From the NCBI RefSeq assembly GCF_002282855.1, contig NZ_NRIR01000005.1, positions 1 to 64,000 on the forward strand: a stretch of DNA of 64,000 nt. The letters are read 5' to 3'. Origin of the DNA: Paraferrimonas sedimenticola (GTDB lineage: Bacteria; Pseudomonadota; Gammaproteobacteria; Enterobacterales; Shewanellaceae). Each line of letters begins with the position of its first letter. Position 1 is the stretch's first letter. Below the pieces are notes generated by a model. That model had not been told where the DNA came from. It did no database searches and saw only the letters and a list, made by a program, of their open reading frames with translations. The translations under genes and the position numbers were made by a program. Below, piece after piece: positions 54,578 to 63,044 of this stretch.

Positions 54578-55516
54578 ATGCAATATTTCCCACTGTTTAC
54601 CGATCTTAACCAGCGGCGAGTGATTGTCGTTGGCGGTGGCGAAGTGGCGGAACGCAAAGTCGAGCTGATGCTACGTGCAAACCCGCTTCTTACCCTAATC
54701 GCCCCTGAGCTGAGTCCGCGCTTGCAAGCACTGCAACAAGCGCAAGCCCTTGACTGGCGCCAACAGAGTTTGAGTCTCGAATCTGAACCTAGCTGGCATG
54801 CTGACGCGCGCTTGGTGGTGATGGCCACAAACGATGCTAGGCTCAATCGCGAGTGGGCCTTGCGCCTTGAAGCTCAAGGGGTGTTGGTAAACGTGGTCGA
54901 CGACCCAGACGCTTGTAACGTGATTACCCCTGCTATGGTGGACCGTGGCAAGTTGCTGGTGGCAATTAGCAGCGCAGGCGCTGCACCTGTGCTGGCATCG
55001 CAGTTGCGCGCTGAGATAGAGCAATCTCTGCCGGCCAGCAGTGCAGAGCTGATGGAGTTTGTGGCTGGGCGCCGAGAGCAAGTGAAACAAGCGCTACCGG
55101 CCAATCGTCGCGCTGAATTCTGGCGTCAGTTCTTTGCCCTTAACGGGCGAGGATTTAGTAAAAATACTCAGGCCAACTTCGACCGAACAATGGCCGAAGA
55201 TAAGGCGCTTAACGCTGGCGAGCTTTGGCTAATGGACGCTGAAATCGAGCCCAACCTGCTGCCCATCGCTGCCCTTGAAGTGTTAGCCAAGCTCGATTGT
55301 GTGATCAGTGTGTTACCACTAAATGGCGCGCTAAACGACTGGGTTCGACGGGACGCCAGTCGCGTAACCGAAATGTCAGAATCCACAATAGAAAATGAGC
55401 TAAGTGTCGGAAAACGTTTACTCTTTATCACAGATGAGCAACAACTAAAGTTCCTAAAAGAGCGCTTTTCACAGGCGCGAACCATACAAACTGGCCAGAT
55501 CTCCCCTTCCTCATGA
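54578..55516 (+). CDS. Precorrin-2 dehydrogenase/sirohydrochlorin ferrochelatase-like protein with a degenerate second domain
   Basis: Residues 1 to about 205 match the N-terminal CysG-B domain: MQYFPLFTDLNQRRVIVVGGGEVAERKVELML with the NAD loop GGGEVA, VVMATND, NVVDDPDACNVITPAMV. This part makes sirohydrochlorin and inserts iron. From 214 the sequence GELWLMDAEIEPNLLPIAAL, then LNDWVRRDASRVTE follows the pattern of a uroporphyrinogen methyltransferase N-terminus, but its GxGPGD motif is lost (MDAEIEP) and the domain stops after about 90 residues. The tail looks like a worn-out CysG-A domain. A separate methyltransferase would be needed elsewhere. Confidence 0.8.
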   Translation: MQYFPLFTDLNQRRVIVVGGGEVAERKVELMLRANPLLTLIAPELSPRLQALQQAQALDWRQQSLSLESEPSWHADARLVVMATNDARLNREWALRLEAQGVLVNVVDDPDACNVITPAMVDRGKLLVAISSAGAAPVLASQLRAEIEQSLPASSAELMEFVAGRREQVKQALPANRRAEFWRQFFALNGRGFSKNTQANFDRTMAEDKALNAGELWLMDAEIEPNLLPIAALEVLAKLDCVISVLPLNGALNDWVRRDASRVTEMSESTIENELSVGKRLLFITDEQQLKFLKERFSQARTIQTGQISPSS

Positions 55517-55637
55517 CCGCTTAGCGGACTATACGACCGCTTAACCAAAAAAACACACCGTTAGCATTCAAGGTCACAGTTTATTTGGCAGGCATTCCTA
55601 TAATCGGCAAGGTCAAACAGTGAGGGAGTAATCAACC

Positions 55638-57095
55638 ATGTCGTTCTTTCTACTTAGTATCGCACTGCTAATCGGTGGATACTTTATTTACGGGGCTTTC
55701 GTAGAGAAGGTCTTCGGAATCCAAGCCAAACGCCAAACACCTGCGTACGCAAACCAAGATGGCGTTGACTATGTACCTATGTCGAAAGGCAAGGTTTACC
55801 TAATTCAATTGCTAAACATTGCTGGTGTTGGTCCTATCTTTGGTCCAATCATGGGTGCCCTATACGGCCCAGCGGCGATGCTTTGGATTGTGGTTGGCTG
55901 TATCTTCGCTGGTGCAGTACACGATTACTTCTCAGGCATGCTGTCGGTACGTAACGGCGGAGCCTCTGTACCAAACATTGTTGGTCGTTACTTGGGTAAC
56001 AGCGCTAAGCTGTTCATGAACGTGTTCGCCCTGATTCTACTGATATTGGTAGGTGTTGTGTTCGTATCAGCTCCTTCAAGCATGCTGACCAACCTGATTA
56101 ACAGCAAGACTGAAATCACCATCGCACTGAGCACAGTGGTTGGCGTTATCTTCACTTACTACATCATCGCCACTATCGTACCGGTTGATAAAATCATCGG
56201 TCGTCTGTACCCATTCTTCGGCGCCCTGTTGATTTTCATGTCAGTGGGTATCGTTGTAATGCTAGGTGTGAGCGCTGAGCACGCCATGCTGCCTGGTTTT
56301 GAAGCGAAAGACTTCATTAGCAACATGAACCCGAACGACATGCCACTGTGGCCTGCCTTGTTCATTACCATTGCTTGTGGTGCTATCTCTGGCTTCCACG
56401 CCACTCAGTCTCCACTGATGGCTCGCTGTGTGCAAAACGAGAAAAACGGTCGCTTCGTATTCTACGGTGCAATGATTGGTGAAGGTATCATCGCTATCAT
56501 CTGGTGTGCGGTTGCTTTGTCTTTCTTCGGTACCCTAGACGGTCTGAACCAAGCGATTGCTGACGGTGGCCCAGGTAAAGTGGTATTCGATTCAGCCTTC
56601 GGTCTGATGGGTGCCTTCGGTGGATTCCTAGCCTTCCTAGGTGTAGTGATTCTGCCTATCACCTCTGGTGACACTGCATTCCGCTCAGCACGTCTGATTC
56701 TGTCTGAGTTCTTCAAGATGCCACAAACTGAGTTGCCTAAGCGTCTGATGATGGCTGTCCCTCTATTCATCATCGGTGCCATCCTGACTCAAGTGGACTT
56801 CGGTGTAATCTGGCGCTACTTCGGTTTCGCTAACCAAACCACCGCAGTAATGATGCTTTGGACTGCAGCGGCTTACTTGAACACCAACGGTAAGTTCCAC
56901 TGGATTTGTACAATCCCTGCGATGTTCATGACCACAGTGGTAATCACCTTCATCCTAAGCAACGCCACTCTAGGCTTTGGTTTGGACATGACAGTAGCGA
57001 CTATCGCCGGTGTGATTCTGATGGGTATCATTACCTTCCTGGTACTGCGCACCCGTCGCGAAGAAGGTAAAGACGAAGCCTTGCTCGCCGACTAG
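55638..57095 (+). CDS. CstA/BtsT-family membrane transporter, short form
   Basis: The 485-residue protein has about 12-14 membrane segments and CstA-family motifs: QLLNIAGVGPIFGPIMGALYGP, GCIFAGAVHDYFSGMLSVRNGGASVPNIVGRYLG, SGFHATQSPLMARCVQNEKNGR and VILPITSGDTAFRSARLI. Family members import peptides or pyruvate. It lacks about 200 residues compared with E. coli CstA and BtsT. The BtsSR-like genes at 58420-60833 are close and are the usual controllers of such transporters, so pyruvate is a reasonable guess for the substrate. Confidence 0.85.
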   Translation: MSFFLLSIALLIGGYFIYGAFVEKVFGIQAKRQTPAYANQDGVDYVPMSKGKVYLIQLLNIAGVGPIFGPIMGALYGPAAMLWIVVGCIFAGAVHDYFSGMLSVRNGGASVPNIVGRYLGNSAKLFMNVFALILLILVGVVFVSAPSSMLTNLINSKTEITIALSTVVGVIFTYYIIATIVPVDKIIGRLYPFFGALLIFMSVGIVVMLGVSAEHAMLPGFEAKDFISNMNPNDMPLWPALFITIACGAISGFHATQSPLMARCVQNEKNGRFVFYGAMIGEGIIAIIWCAVALSFFGTLDGLNQAIADGGPGKVVFDSAFGLMGAFGGFLAFLGVVILPITSGDTAFRSARLILSEFFKMPQTELPKRLMMAVPLFIIGAILTQVDFGVIWRYFGFANQTTAVMMLWTAAAYLNTNGKFHWICTIPAMFMTTVVITFILSNATLGFGLDMTVATIAGVILMGIITFLVLRTRREEGKDEALLAD

Positions 57096-57152
57096 AGCTA
57101 AACTGGGTTCTAGATTCGACAACGAAAACTGAACCCGTATCGCAATAGATAC

Positions 57153-57186
57153 AATCCGGAGTCACTTAGCTGGCTCCGGATTTTTT
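57153..57186 (+). terminator. Terminator after the CstA-family gene
   Basis: AATCCGGAG pairs with CTCCGGATT around a 12-base loop, followed by TTTTTT. Confidence 0.85.
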
Positions 57187-57313
57187 CTGTCTTACGCCAA
57201 ACAAATTGGCCTGTTCTAGACTGGAGATGGCTGTGGTAATGAGGCGATGATTGGTTGGATATGGCTTGAGGATTTCTGCTAACCTGACTCCATAAATTCA
57301 AGGAGTTAGGTAA

Positions 57314-57883
57314 ATGGACATTACTGCAATAAAAACACTAGGAAGTTTGACACTAGCCTTAGCACTTACATCTTGTGCCAATCGGGCAGACCTCAGCGCG
57401 ACTGATATTGAACAGTACAGCGCGCTGACAGTAACTCAGGGCTTGCTGTTGTTACCCCAATTTAGTGCTTTAGAGAGACCTCAAGCCAAATTTCCGATTG
57501 ATGAGGCCAGGGCTGGTGTCATGGGTTGTGCCGAAACAGAACTGGTTTTGCTTCCCGGTAATCGGTTGGCTTCGGTGAAGGCTATCAAAGCTAGCACCAA
57601 GAGTTTCGCAGAACAGGCGGTGCTAGCGGTCAAAGATTGGAATTGGAGTTCGTTGCCCAAGGATGCGCTAACCAAACCGGTAAAGACGAAAATCGCCTTT
57701 GGGTTTTGCATGGCCTACGGCAAAACCGGTACTTGTAAGGTTAGCCAAGCGCAATTTGGATGCGAGGCCGCCGACTTTCAATACTCAATCGGTAGGGCGG
57801 TTTACAAAGGTGCAGAAGCGGAATCTAAACATCGAGAGCTCGAAAAAAACCTAACCTTAATTCTGCCAACTTCGCTACTTTAA
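57314..57883 (+). CDS. Lipoprotein with a TonB-C-like domain
   Basis: The 189-residue protein has a lipobox LTSC (Cys near 21) after a hydrophobic start. Residues about 70-140 (CAETELVLLPGNRLASVKAI, FAEQAVLAVKDWNWSSLP) follow the C-terminal TonB domain pattern: G-x-V strands, then a helix with aromatic residues and Pro. It has two more cysteine pairs. It lacks a membrane anchor of the TonB kind, so it is not a classical TonB. Its end overlaps yaeQ by 9 bases in a convergent arrangement. Confidence 0.6.
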   Translation: MDITAIKTLGSLTLALALTSCANRADLSATDIEQYSALTVTQGLLLLPQFSALERPQAKFPIDEARAGVMGCAETELVLLPGNRLASVKAIKASTKSFAEQAVLAVKDWNWSSLPKDALTKPVKTKIAFGFCMAYGKTGTCKVSQAQFGCEAADFQYSIGRAVYKGAEAESKHRELEKNLTLILPTSLL

Positions 57884-58411
57884 GCGAGTCGGGGTTAGCC
57901 AAACCGTGTCAGTTTCGTTGGACAGACACAAGCTGCCTTGGTCTATGCTGGCGCTTAAGCGCATGCCGCGCTCGAACAATTGAGCGGCGGCATCGGCGTC
58001 CGCTTCGTCGATTTGCCACACAGATAAGTTGTCAAAACGACTGAGCTTGGACTCTATGGTCTTCCACCAAGGGCCAACGGCACCGCCGCCGTAGCAGTAA
58101 AGTTGTACTTGATTGGCGCGGCCACTGGCTTTTCTTAGCCATTTTTCATCGAGCTGACCTAGGTCAATCCACAACTCGATGTTGTCGCTTAAGTCTTTAA
58201 TCCACAATTCGGGCTCATCGTCCACACACAAGCCTTTACCCATTTGCAGATCCTCATGGGCGTTTAGTGCGAAAGCGATCAGGCGCACCATGAAACGACG
58301 CGGGGTTTCGGATGGGTGCATGGCCCAGGTGAGTTCGTAATCGGCGTAGTGGTGACGGTCCATATCCGCCACGCTTAAGTGGGATTTTACAACTGTGGCT
58401 TTGATGGCCAT
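57875..58411 (-). CDS. yaeQ: YaeQ family protein
   Basis: The 178-residue protein matches YaeQ: ATVVKSHLSVADMDRHHYADYELTWAMHPSET, MVRLIAFALNAHEDLQMGKGLC, DEPELWIKDLSDNIELWIDLGQ and the C-terminal QIDEADADAAAQLFERGMRLSASIDQG. The fold is a PD-(D/E)XK-like protein of unclear role. It lies 8 bases downstream of the response regulator and may be in the same operon. Confidence 0.9.
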   Translation of the reverse strand: MAIKATVVKSHLSVADMDRHHYADYELTWAMHPSETPRRFMVRLIAFALNAHEDLQMGKGLCVDDEPELWIKDLSDNIELWIDLGQLDEKWLRKASGRANQVQLYCYGGGAVGPWWKTIESKLSRFDNLSVWQIDEADADAAAQLFERGMRLSASIDQGSLCLSNETDTVWLTPTRLK

Positions 58412-58419
58412 GAAGACTC

Positions 58420-59133
58420 CTAAAAGCCCATCGCTTGTTTTATGCCTTTTTGGTAGCGACGGGAGATGGGTAATTGGCGGCCAGAATGGCAGGTAATCAT
58501 ACCGCCGGCACCGCCTTCGTTAACTGAGATTTCGGCGATGGCCTCTAAGCGCACAAGGTATTGGCGGTGGCAGCGAATCAGGTCGGTTTTCTGCTCGAGC
58601 ACTTTGAGGGTCAATTGCGTGTGGTGTTCGATATCGCCACTGACCACGTGTACACCGCCTACGTCAGAATAGACAAAATCAATTTGCTCGGGCTTGAGTA
58701 CCCGCAAGCGATTTTGGTTATAGCAAGGCACGCTAGCTAACTTGGGCGATACCAAAGGTTCGATAGCCTGAGGTGTTAGATTAGCGCGCACTCGCTCGAG
58801 ACTGCGCTCCAAGCGACTGGGTTCAATGGGCTTTAGCAAATAATCAAAGGCGTTGGCGTCAAAGGCTTGTACCGCGTACTCGTCGTAAGCAGTCACAAAA
58901 ACCACTCGAGGTAAGTCTTGGTCGTCGATCATCGACAGCATCTCAAGCCCTGATATCCTCGGCATTTGAATGTCTAAAAACACCAAGTCTGGCTGGTGCT
59001 GGTTGATGAGCTTGATGCCCTCAAAAGCGTTGGCGCCCTCGGCAATAACCTCGATGTCCGAGTGCTCGGCTAAGCTCGCTTTAAGCTCTTCGCGAGCGTT
59101 GAGTTCATCATCGATAATCAAACATCGAATCAC
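58420..59133 (-). CDS. btsR: LytTR-type response regulator, BtsR-like
   Basis: The 237-residue regulator has a receiver domain with Asp-Asp near 8-9 and the phosphoacceptor Asp in PDLVFLDIQMPRISG, then a LytTR DNA-binding domain (about 130-235: NRLRVLKPEQIDFVYSDVGGVHVVSG, LIRCHRQYLVRLEAIAEI, ISRRYQKGIKQ). Length and sequence match BtsR (YehT). The upstream sensor overlaps it by 4 bases. Confidence 0.85.
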   Translation of the reverse strand: MIRCLIIDDELNAREELKASLAEHSDIEVIAEGANAFEGIKLINQHQPDLVFLDIQMPRISGLEMLSMIDDQDLPRVVFVTAYDEYAVQAFDANAFDYLLKPIEPSRLERSLERVRANLTPQAIEPLVSPKLASVPCYNQNRLRVLKPEQIDFVYSDVGGVHVVSGDIEHHTQLTLKVLEQKTDLIRCHRQYLVRLEAIAEISVNEGGAGGMITCHSGRQLPISRRYQKGIKQAMGF

Positions 59134-60833
59134 GCAGTTGCTCCTTGTTCGCGATAGCTAAGAGTGGCGGTCACTCGAGTGAATTGGTCGGGCTGGCATT
59201 CTACGCTTAAATCCGCGTCTTCGCCAAACTCGGCGCGCAAGCGTTTGGCCACAATTTGCATGCCCAAACCGCCTTTGCCTCCGGCCTCATACAAGCCTGC
59301 ATTGTCTTCTACGCTGAGCAGTAATATTTCGCCTTGTTTCTGTGCTTGAACCTTGATGTGGCCTTGCTCTAGTAGTTGACTTGTACCGTGCTTCACGGCG
59401 TTTTCTATCAAAGGCTGCAAAGTAAAAGTTGGTACAAGCGCGTTTTGCAGCGCTTCAGGCACCTCGATGCTGACCTGCAATTGCTCCATAAATCGGGCTT
59501 TTTCGATTTTCAGATAGGAGTCGATGTGCTCAAGTTCTTCTTTGAGGGTTAGCAGCTTTTGGTTGCGCTTGAGATTTTGGCGCAAAAACTGCGATAGATG
59601 GCCCAGCAATTCGCGAGCTTTGGCGGCGTCGTTGCGGGTGATCGCCGCTACAGTATTGAGCGCGTTAAACAAGAAGTGTGGATTCACTTGAGCTTGCAGT
59701 AGTTTGAGCTCCGAGCGCACCAGCAGGTTTTTCTGGTGCTCAAAGCGACCGTACAGAATCTGGTTCGACAAGAGTCGCGCGATACCTTCACCTAGAGTGC
59801 GGTTGATGTTCAGAAACAACTTGTTCTTGGGCTCGTATAGCTTAATGGTGCCAATCACGCGATGATGATCACCCAAAGGAATCACTAGGCTTGAGCCTAA
59901 GGGGCACTTGGGGTCAATTGAGCACTTGTAGTGGTGTTCAACCCCGTCGGCAAACATCACTTGATTGTGCTTAATGGCTTCTTGGGTGATTTCCGAGGCG
60001 ATGGGGCGGCCAGGCAAGTGGTGATCGGCACCTTGGCCGATGAAGGCCAATAGCTTGTCGCGGTCGGTGATCGCCACCGCGCCTACTTTGGTTTCTTCAA
60101 TAATAATTCGCGCCATTTGCTCACAGGTTTGCTGGTTGAACTCTTTCGCAAACAAACCGACGCTGCGCTCGGCGATTTTGAGGGCTTGGGCGGAAAACAC
60201 GGTGGAAATCTTGTCCACCATGGTTTTTCTATCGCGCACAATACTCATAAACATGGCTGCGCCAATGGCGTTGACCAGAGTCATGGGGATAACAATGACT
60301 TTGACCAACTCCCAAGCGTCTTCAAAGGGACGCGCGACCGCGAGAATGATCGCCATTTGCAGTAACTCAGCACAAATCCCTAAGGCGATAACCACAAAGG
60401 GATTAAAGCGTAAATCGGCTTTGCCTTGGCGCTGCAGATAGCTGGCCAGCAAACCGGCCATTAAGCCTTCTAAAGTGGTTGAAATGGCACAGGCCAGATC
60501 GGTGAAGCCACCAAGGCTGTATCGATGCAAGCCGCCGGTGAGCCCCACCGCAAATCCTGTAATAGGGCCGCCAAGCAGCCCGCCCAGTATGGCGCCTACC
60601 GCTCGAGTGTTGGCAATCGCATCGTTAACTTGCTCCCCAAAAAAGGTACCTAGCACACAGAAAAGCGAAAACACAGCGTATATGATCGCCTTATGTGGCA
60701 GCCGAGTAGAGTTTTCTACCAAAGGCTTGAACAGTGGCGTTTTACTGAGTAGGTAAGCTATTACCAAGTAAACGCACATTTGTTGCATCAGCAACAGGGT
60801 GAGCACCATGGGACTAGCGTCTCCGCTTAACAT
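59130..60833 (-). CDS. btsS: LytS-type sensor histidine kinase, BtsS-like
   Basis: The 567-residue sensor has an N-terminal multi-membrane 5TM-LYT domain (about 10-190), a GAF domain (about 215-340, with Cys-x-x-x-x-x-Cys in KCSIDPKCPLGSSLVIPLG), a His kinase dimerisation region with QAQVNPHFLFNALNTVAAITRND, and an ATPase domain with LIENAVKHGTSQLL and GLGMQIVAKRLRAEFG. It resembles BtsS, which senses extracellular pyruvate and controls a CstA-family transporter. The transporter gene here is about 2 kb downstream. Confidence 0.85.
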   Translation of the reverse strand: MLSGDASPMVLTLLLMQQMCVYLVIAYLLSKTPLFKPLVENSTRLPHKAIIYAVFSLFCVLGTFFGEQVNDAIANTRAVGAILGGLLGGPITGFAVGLTGGLHRYSLGGFTDLACAISTTLEGLMAGLLASYLQRQGKADLRFNPFVVIALGICAELLQMAIILAVARPFEDAWELVKVIVIPMTLVNAIGAAMFMSIVRDRKTMVDKISTVFSAQALKIAERSVGLFAKEFNQQTCEQMARIIIEETKVGAVAITDRDKLLAFIGQGADHHLPGRPIASEITQEAIKHNQVMFADGVEHHYKCSIDPKCPLGSSLVIPLGDHHRVIGTIKLYEPKNKLFLNINRTLGEGIARLLSNQILYGRFEHQKNLLVRSELKLLQAQVNPHFLFNALNTVAAITRNDAAKARELLGHLSQFLRQNLKRNQKLLTLKEELEHIDSYLKIEKARFMEQLQVSIEVPEALQNALVPTFTLQPLIENAVKHGTSQLLEQGHIKVQAQKQGEILLLSVEDNAGLYEAGGKGGLGMQIVAKRLRAEFGEDADLSVECQPDQFTRVTATLSYREQGATA

Positions 60834-60862
60834 TAATCGATACCTTAATTAGAGAGTGTACT

Positions 60863-61105
60863 ATGAATGAGTCAATCCATGGCCATCGCGTGATGGAGTT
60901 CATGTTGGAATTGGGGCGTCCAGTGACCAAAGCTGAGCTGGCGGAGCTGTTGGCCAATCAATTTGGCGAGCAAGCCAAATTCCACACCTGTAGCGCTCAG
61001 GACCTGAGCATCGAAGGCATCATTGCTTTCTTGGAGCGCAAAGGAAAATTCATCGAATCCGATGAAGGCGTTGAAACTGCTCGCGATCGCATCTGTCAGC
61101 ACTAG
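60863..61105 (+). CDS. YecH-like small metal-binding protein (DUF2492)
   Basis: The 80-residue protein is similar to YecH: SIHGHRVMEFMLELGRPVTKAEL near the start, FGEQAKFHTCSAQDLSIEGIIAFLERKGKF and CQH at the C-terminus. The HGH, HTC and CQH motifs could bind a metal. It has a GAG-rich ribosome binding site and a strong terminator after it. It diverges from the sensor kinase gene. Confidence 0.8.
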   Translation: MNESIHGHRVMEFMLELGRPVTKAELAELLANQFGEQAKFHTCSAQDLSIEGIIAFLERKGKFIESDEGVETARDRICQH

Positions 61106-61134
61106 TGTTTCATTGAGCCGACAAGTGTTTGAAG

Positions 61135-61160
61135 AAAGGCGCCGATGGGCGCCTTTTTTG
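61135..61160 (+). terminator. Terminator after the YecH-like gene
   Basis: AAAGGCGCC pairs with GGCGCCTTT around GATG, followed by TTTT. It is near the end of the convergent psiE gene and may serve both. Confidence 0.9.
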
Positions 61161-61163
61161 TGA

Positions 61164-61589
61164 TTAGTCATCGTCGTAATTGTCGATGCGCCGGTTCTTG
61201 CCCCCTCTGGGATAGGGAAACTCCAACTGGCCGTAACGGATCACCAATACAGTGGCTGCCAGTATTAAGGTCGAGGCTGAAATTGCCACGATTTTCCAGT
61301 CGTCCATGCCCTTCATATCCAGAATCAGATAGCGCGCTAGCGCAACGATAGCAATGTAGATAGGCATTCGAATCGGCAGTTTGCCGCTTTCGGCGTAGTT
61401 GGCTACCATGGCCAACACTTCAAGATAGATAAACAGCAACAGCAAGTCGGCCAACATCACTCGTTTGACGTTAACTATGTGCATCATCTCTTGCCCAATG
61501 GCTATGATGGTAGCTATGGTGATCAGGATTAAAATCGCGTGCTCAACCACCTTCAAGCTGGTCACGCCGTATTTTTGATATAAATTCAT
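61164..61589 (-). CDS. psiE: Phosphate-starvation-inducible protein PsiE family
   Basis: The 141-residue protein has four membrane segments and the PsiE pattern VVEHAILILITIATIIAIGQEM, LLLFIYLEVLAMV, KLPIRMPIYIAIVALARYLI. The last 25 residues are charged and cytoplasmic. The name comes from the E. coli gene's phosphate control, but no Pho box is visible in its upstream gap here. Confidence 0.9.
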   Translation of the reverse strand: MNLYQKYGVTSLKVVEHAILILITIATIIAIGQEMMHIVNVKRVMLADLLLLFIYLEVLAMVANYAESGKLPIRMPIYIAIVALARYLILDMKGMDDWKIVAISASTLILAATVLVIRYGQLEFPYPRGGKNRRIDNYDDD

Positions 61590-61702
61590 TGCTGACGGAT
61601 CCTTGCGTCTGCGAGGGTTTGCTTTAGCCTAAGTGTACTGAAAAAGCTTAGCTTGCTGGGGTCAAACTCTGTGACCCAAATCATGTTCAAAGGAAAATTG
61701 TT

Positions 61703-62191
61703 ATGACTCGGTGTTCTATTGGTACTCTTTTGTTAGCCGCTATGGCGACACTTGGGCTAACAGCTTGTTCTAACGACGAAGTCGCCGATGTGAGTTTAGG
61801 CCTGTTCACCACCAAGGACATCAAAGTCGAAGCCTTTGTCGACCCTGATATCCCAGGGGTCACTTGTCATATCAGCCATATTAAAGCCAATTTGAACCTG
61901 GCAGACCCGTCGGATATGGGCATTGCATGTCGTCAAACCGGCCCGATTACCGCGCCTATGTTGGCCAAGATTGATCAGAGCAAATCCGGTGAAGTGATTT
62001 TTAAAGCTTCTAAAAGCATTCTGTTTAAGTCGCTAAAAATTCGCAGAATCTACGACCAAACTCATCAGACTCTGCTGTATATTTCCTATTCCACTAAGGA
62101 AGTGCAGGGCTCGCACAAACACAGCCTGACCTCTGTGCCTTTGTACAATACAGAGGCGTGGAAGAGTCAGCAGGTACAACCGGCGGGTTAA
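61703..62191 (+). CDS. creA: CreA family protein (lipoprotein form)
   Basis: The 162-residue protein starts with a lipobox signal (MTRCSIGTLLLAAMATLGLTAC) and has the CreA domain: DIKVEAFVDPDIPGVTCHISH, DPSDMGIACRQTGPI, KSILFKSLKIRRIYD and LLYISYSTKEVQGSHKHSLTSVPLY. CreA is a periplasmic protein of unclear role. The E. coli protein is not usually a lipoprotein; the Cys here could anchor it. Confidence 0.88.
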   Translation: MTRCSIGTLLLAAMATLGLTACSNDEVADVSLGLFTTKDIKVEAFVDPDIPGVTCHISHIKANLNLADPSDMGIACRQTGPITAPMLAKIDQSKSGEVIFKASKSILFKSLKIRRIYDQTHQTLLYISYSTKEVQGSHKHSLTSVPLYNTEAWKSQQVQPAG

Positions 62192-62301
62192 TTTGTGCTC
62201 TGACTCAAGATTTTGCCATTGGGCGAACTGTATTGATTGACCTTGGATTGGGTTCAAGGTTTAGTCTGCCATCAAAATCAAAGTAAGGATTGATATCAAA
62301 C

Positions 62302-62985
62302 ATGAAAACCAAAGCTGCCGCTCTGTTGCTTGCGCTAGCGCCGATGCTAGCCGGTGCCGCTGATTTTATTCAGGGCAAACATTACTTCAATATGACCGAT
62401 GAGCCAGGCTCAGCGACACCAAAAGTGACCGAGTTCTTCTCCTTCTATTGTGGCAATTGCTACAACATGGAGACTCAGTACTTGCCCTTCATCAAAACCT
62501 ACATGGACTCAAAAATTGCGTTTGATACCGCTCACGTGGATTTCATGCGTTCAGAGATTGGTTACGAAGTGATTCGCTCTTTGATTGTTATGCAGGAAAA
62601 AGGCGTCACTGACAAATTGGTTAAAACCATGTTTGCCACGGTTCAGGCGGGCAGCGGCCACGACCATCATCACGGTCATGACCATGGTCACGATCACGGT
62701 GAGCACGAAGATGCGTTGGATATCGTGGTAGAAAGCCGCGACGACATTAAAGCCATTTTTAAAGCCAAAGGTGTGGACGTTAGCGATTACGATGCAATTG
62801 CCGATAGTGCCGAGACCGAAGCCAAAATGAAGCTGTGGGCCAAGCAAGAGAAAGCCTTTGGTGTGCGCAGCGTGCCAAGCTTTGTGGTCAACGAAAAGTA
62901 TTTGATTAACATGCAAGAGATGCGCTCACTCGAAGAGTTCGCCGCCTTGATTAATCACTTAGCGTTGGAAAAAGGCGATAAGTAA
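62302..62985 (+). CDS. dsbA: Thiol:disulfide interchange protein DsbA with His-rich insertion
   Basis: The ATG at 62302 gives 227 residues with a Sec signal peptide (MKTKAAALLLALAPMLAGAA). A TTG 12 bases upstream in the same frame directly follows AAGGA and is less likely. The DsbA fold is clear: VTEFFSFYCGNCYNMETQYL with the active pair Cys50-Cys53 (CGNC, not the CPHC of E. coli) and the cis-Pro loop GVRSVPSFVVNEKY. Between helices lies a His/Asp run at 120-135 (GHDHHHGHDHGHDHGEH), likely metal-binding. It oxidises cysteines in exported proteins. Confidence 0.9.
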   Translation: MKTKAAALLLALAPMLAGAADFIQGKHYFNMTDEPGSATPKVTEFFSFYCGNCYNMETQYLPFIKTYMDSKIAFDTAHVDFMRSEIGYEVIRSLIVMQEKGVTDKLVKTMFATVQAGSGHDHHHGHDHGHDHGEHEDALDIVVESRDDIKAIFKAKGVDVSDYDAIADSAETEAKMKLWAKQEKAFGVRSVPSFVVNEKYLINMQEMRSLEEFAALINHLALEKGDK

Positions 62986-63004
62986 ACCCTTGTCGCAGAT
63001 ACAA

Positions 63005-63034
63005 CAAAGCCGCCATCAGGCGGCTTTGTTTTTT
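63005..63034. terminator. Bidirectional terminator between dsbA and suhB
   Basis: CAAAGCCGCC pairs with GGCGGCTTTG around ATCA, followed by TTTTTT on the plus strand. The genes are convergent. Confidence 0.92.
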
Positions 63035-63044
63035 GAGGCTCGAC

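Noticed and set aside
61590-61702. Search for a Pho box before psiE
   Set aside because: No 11-bp spaced CTGTCAT-like words are present, so phosphate control is not supported by sequence here.
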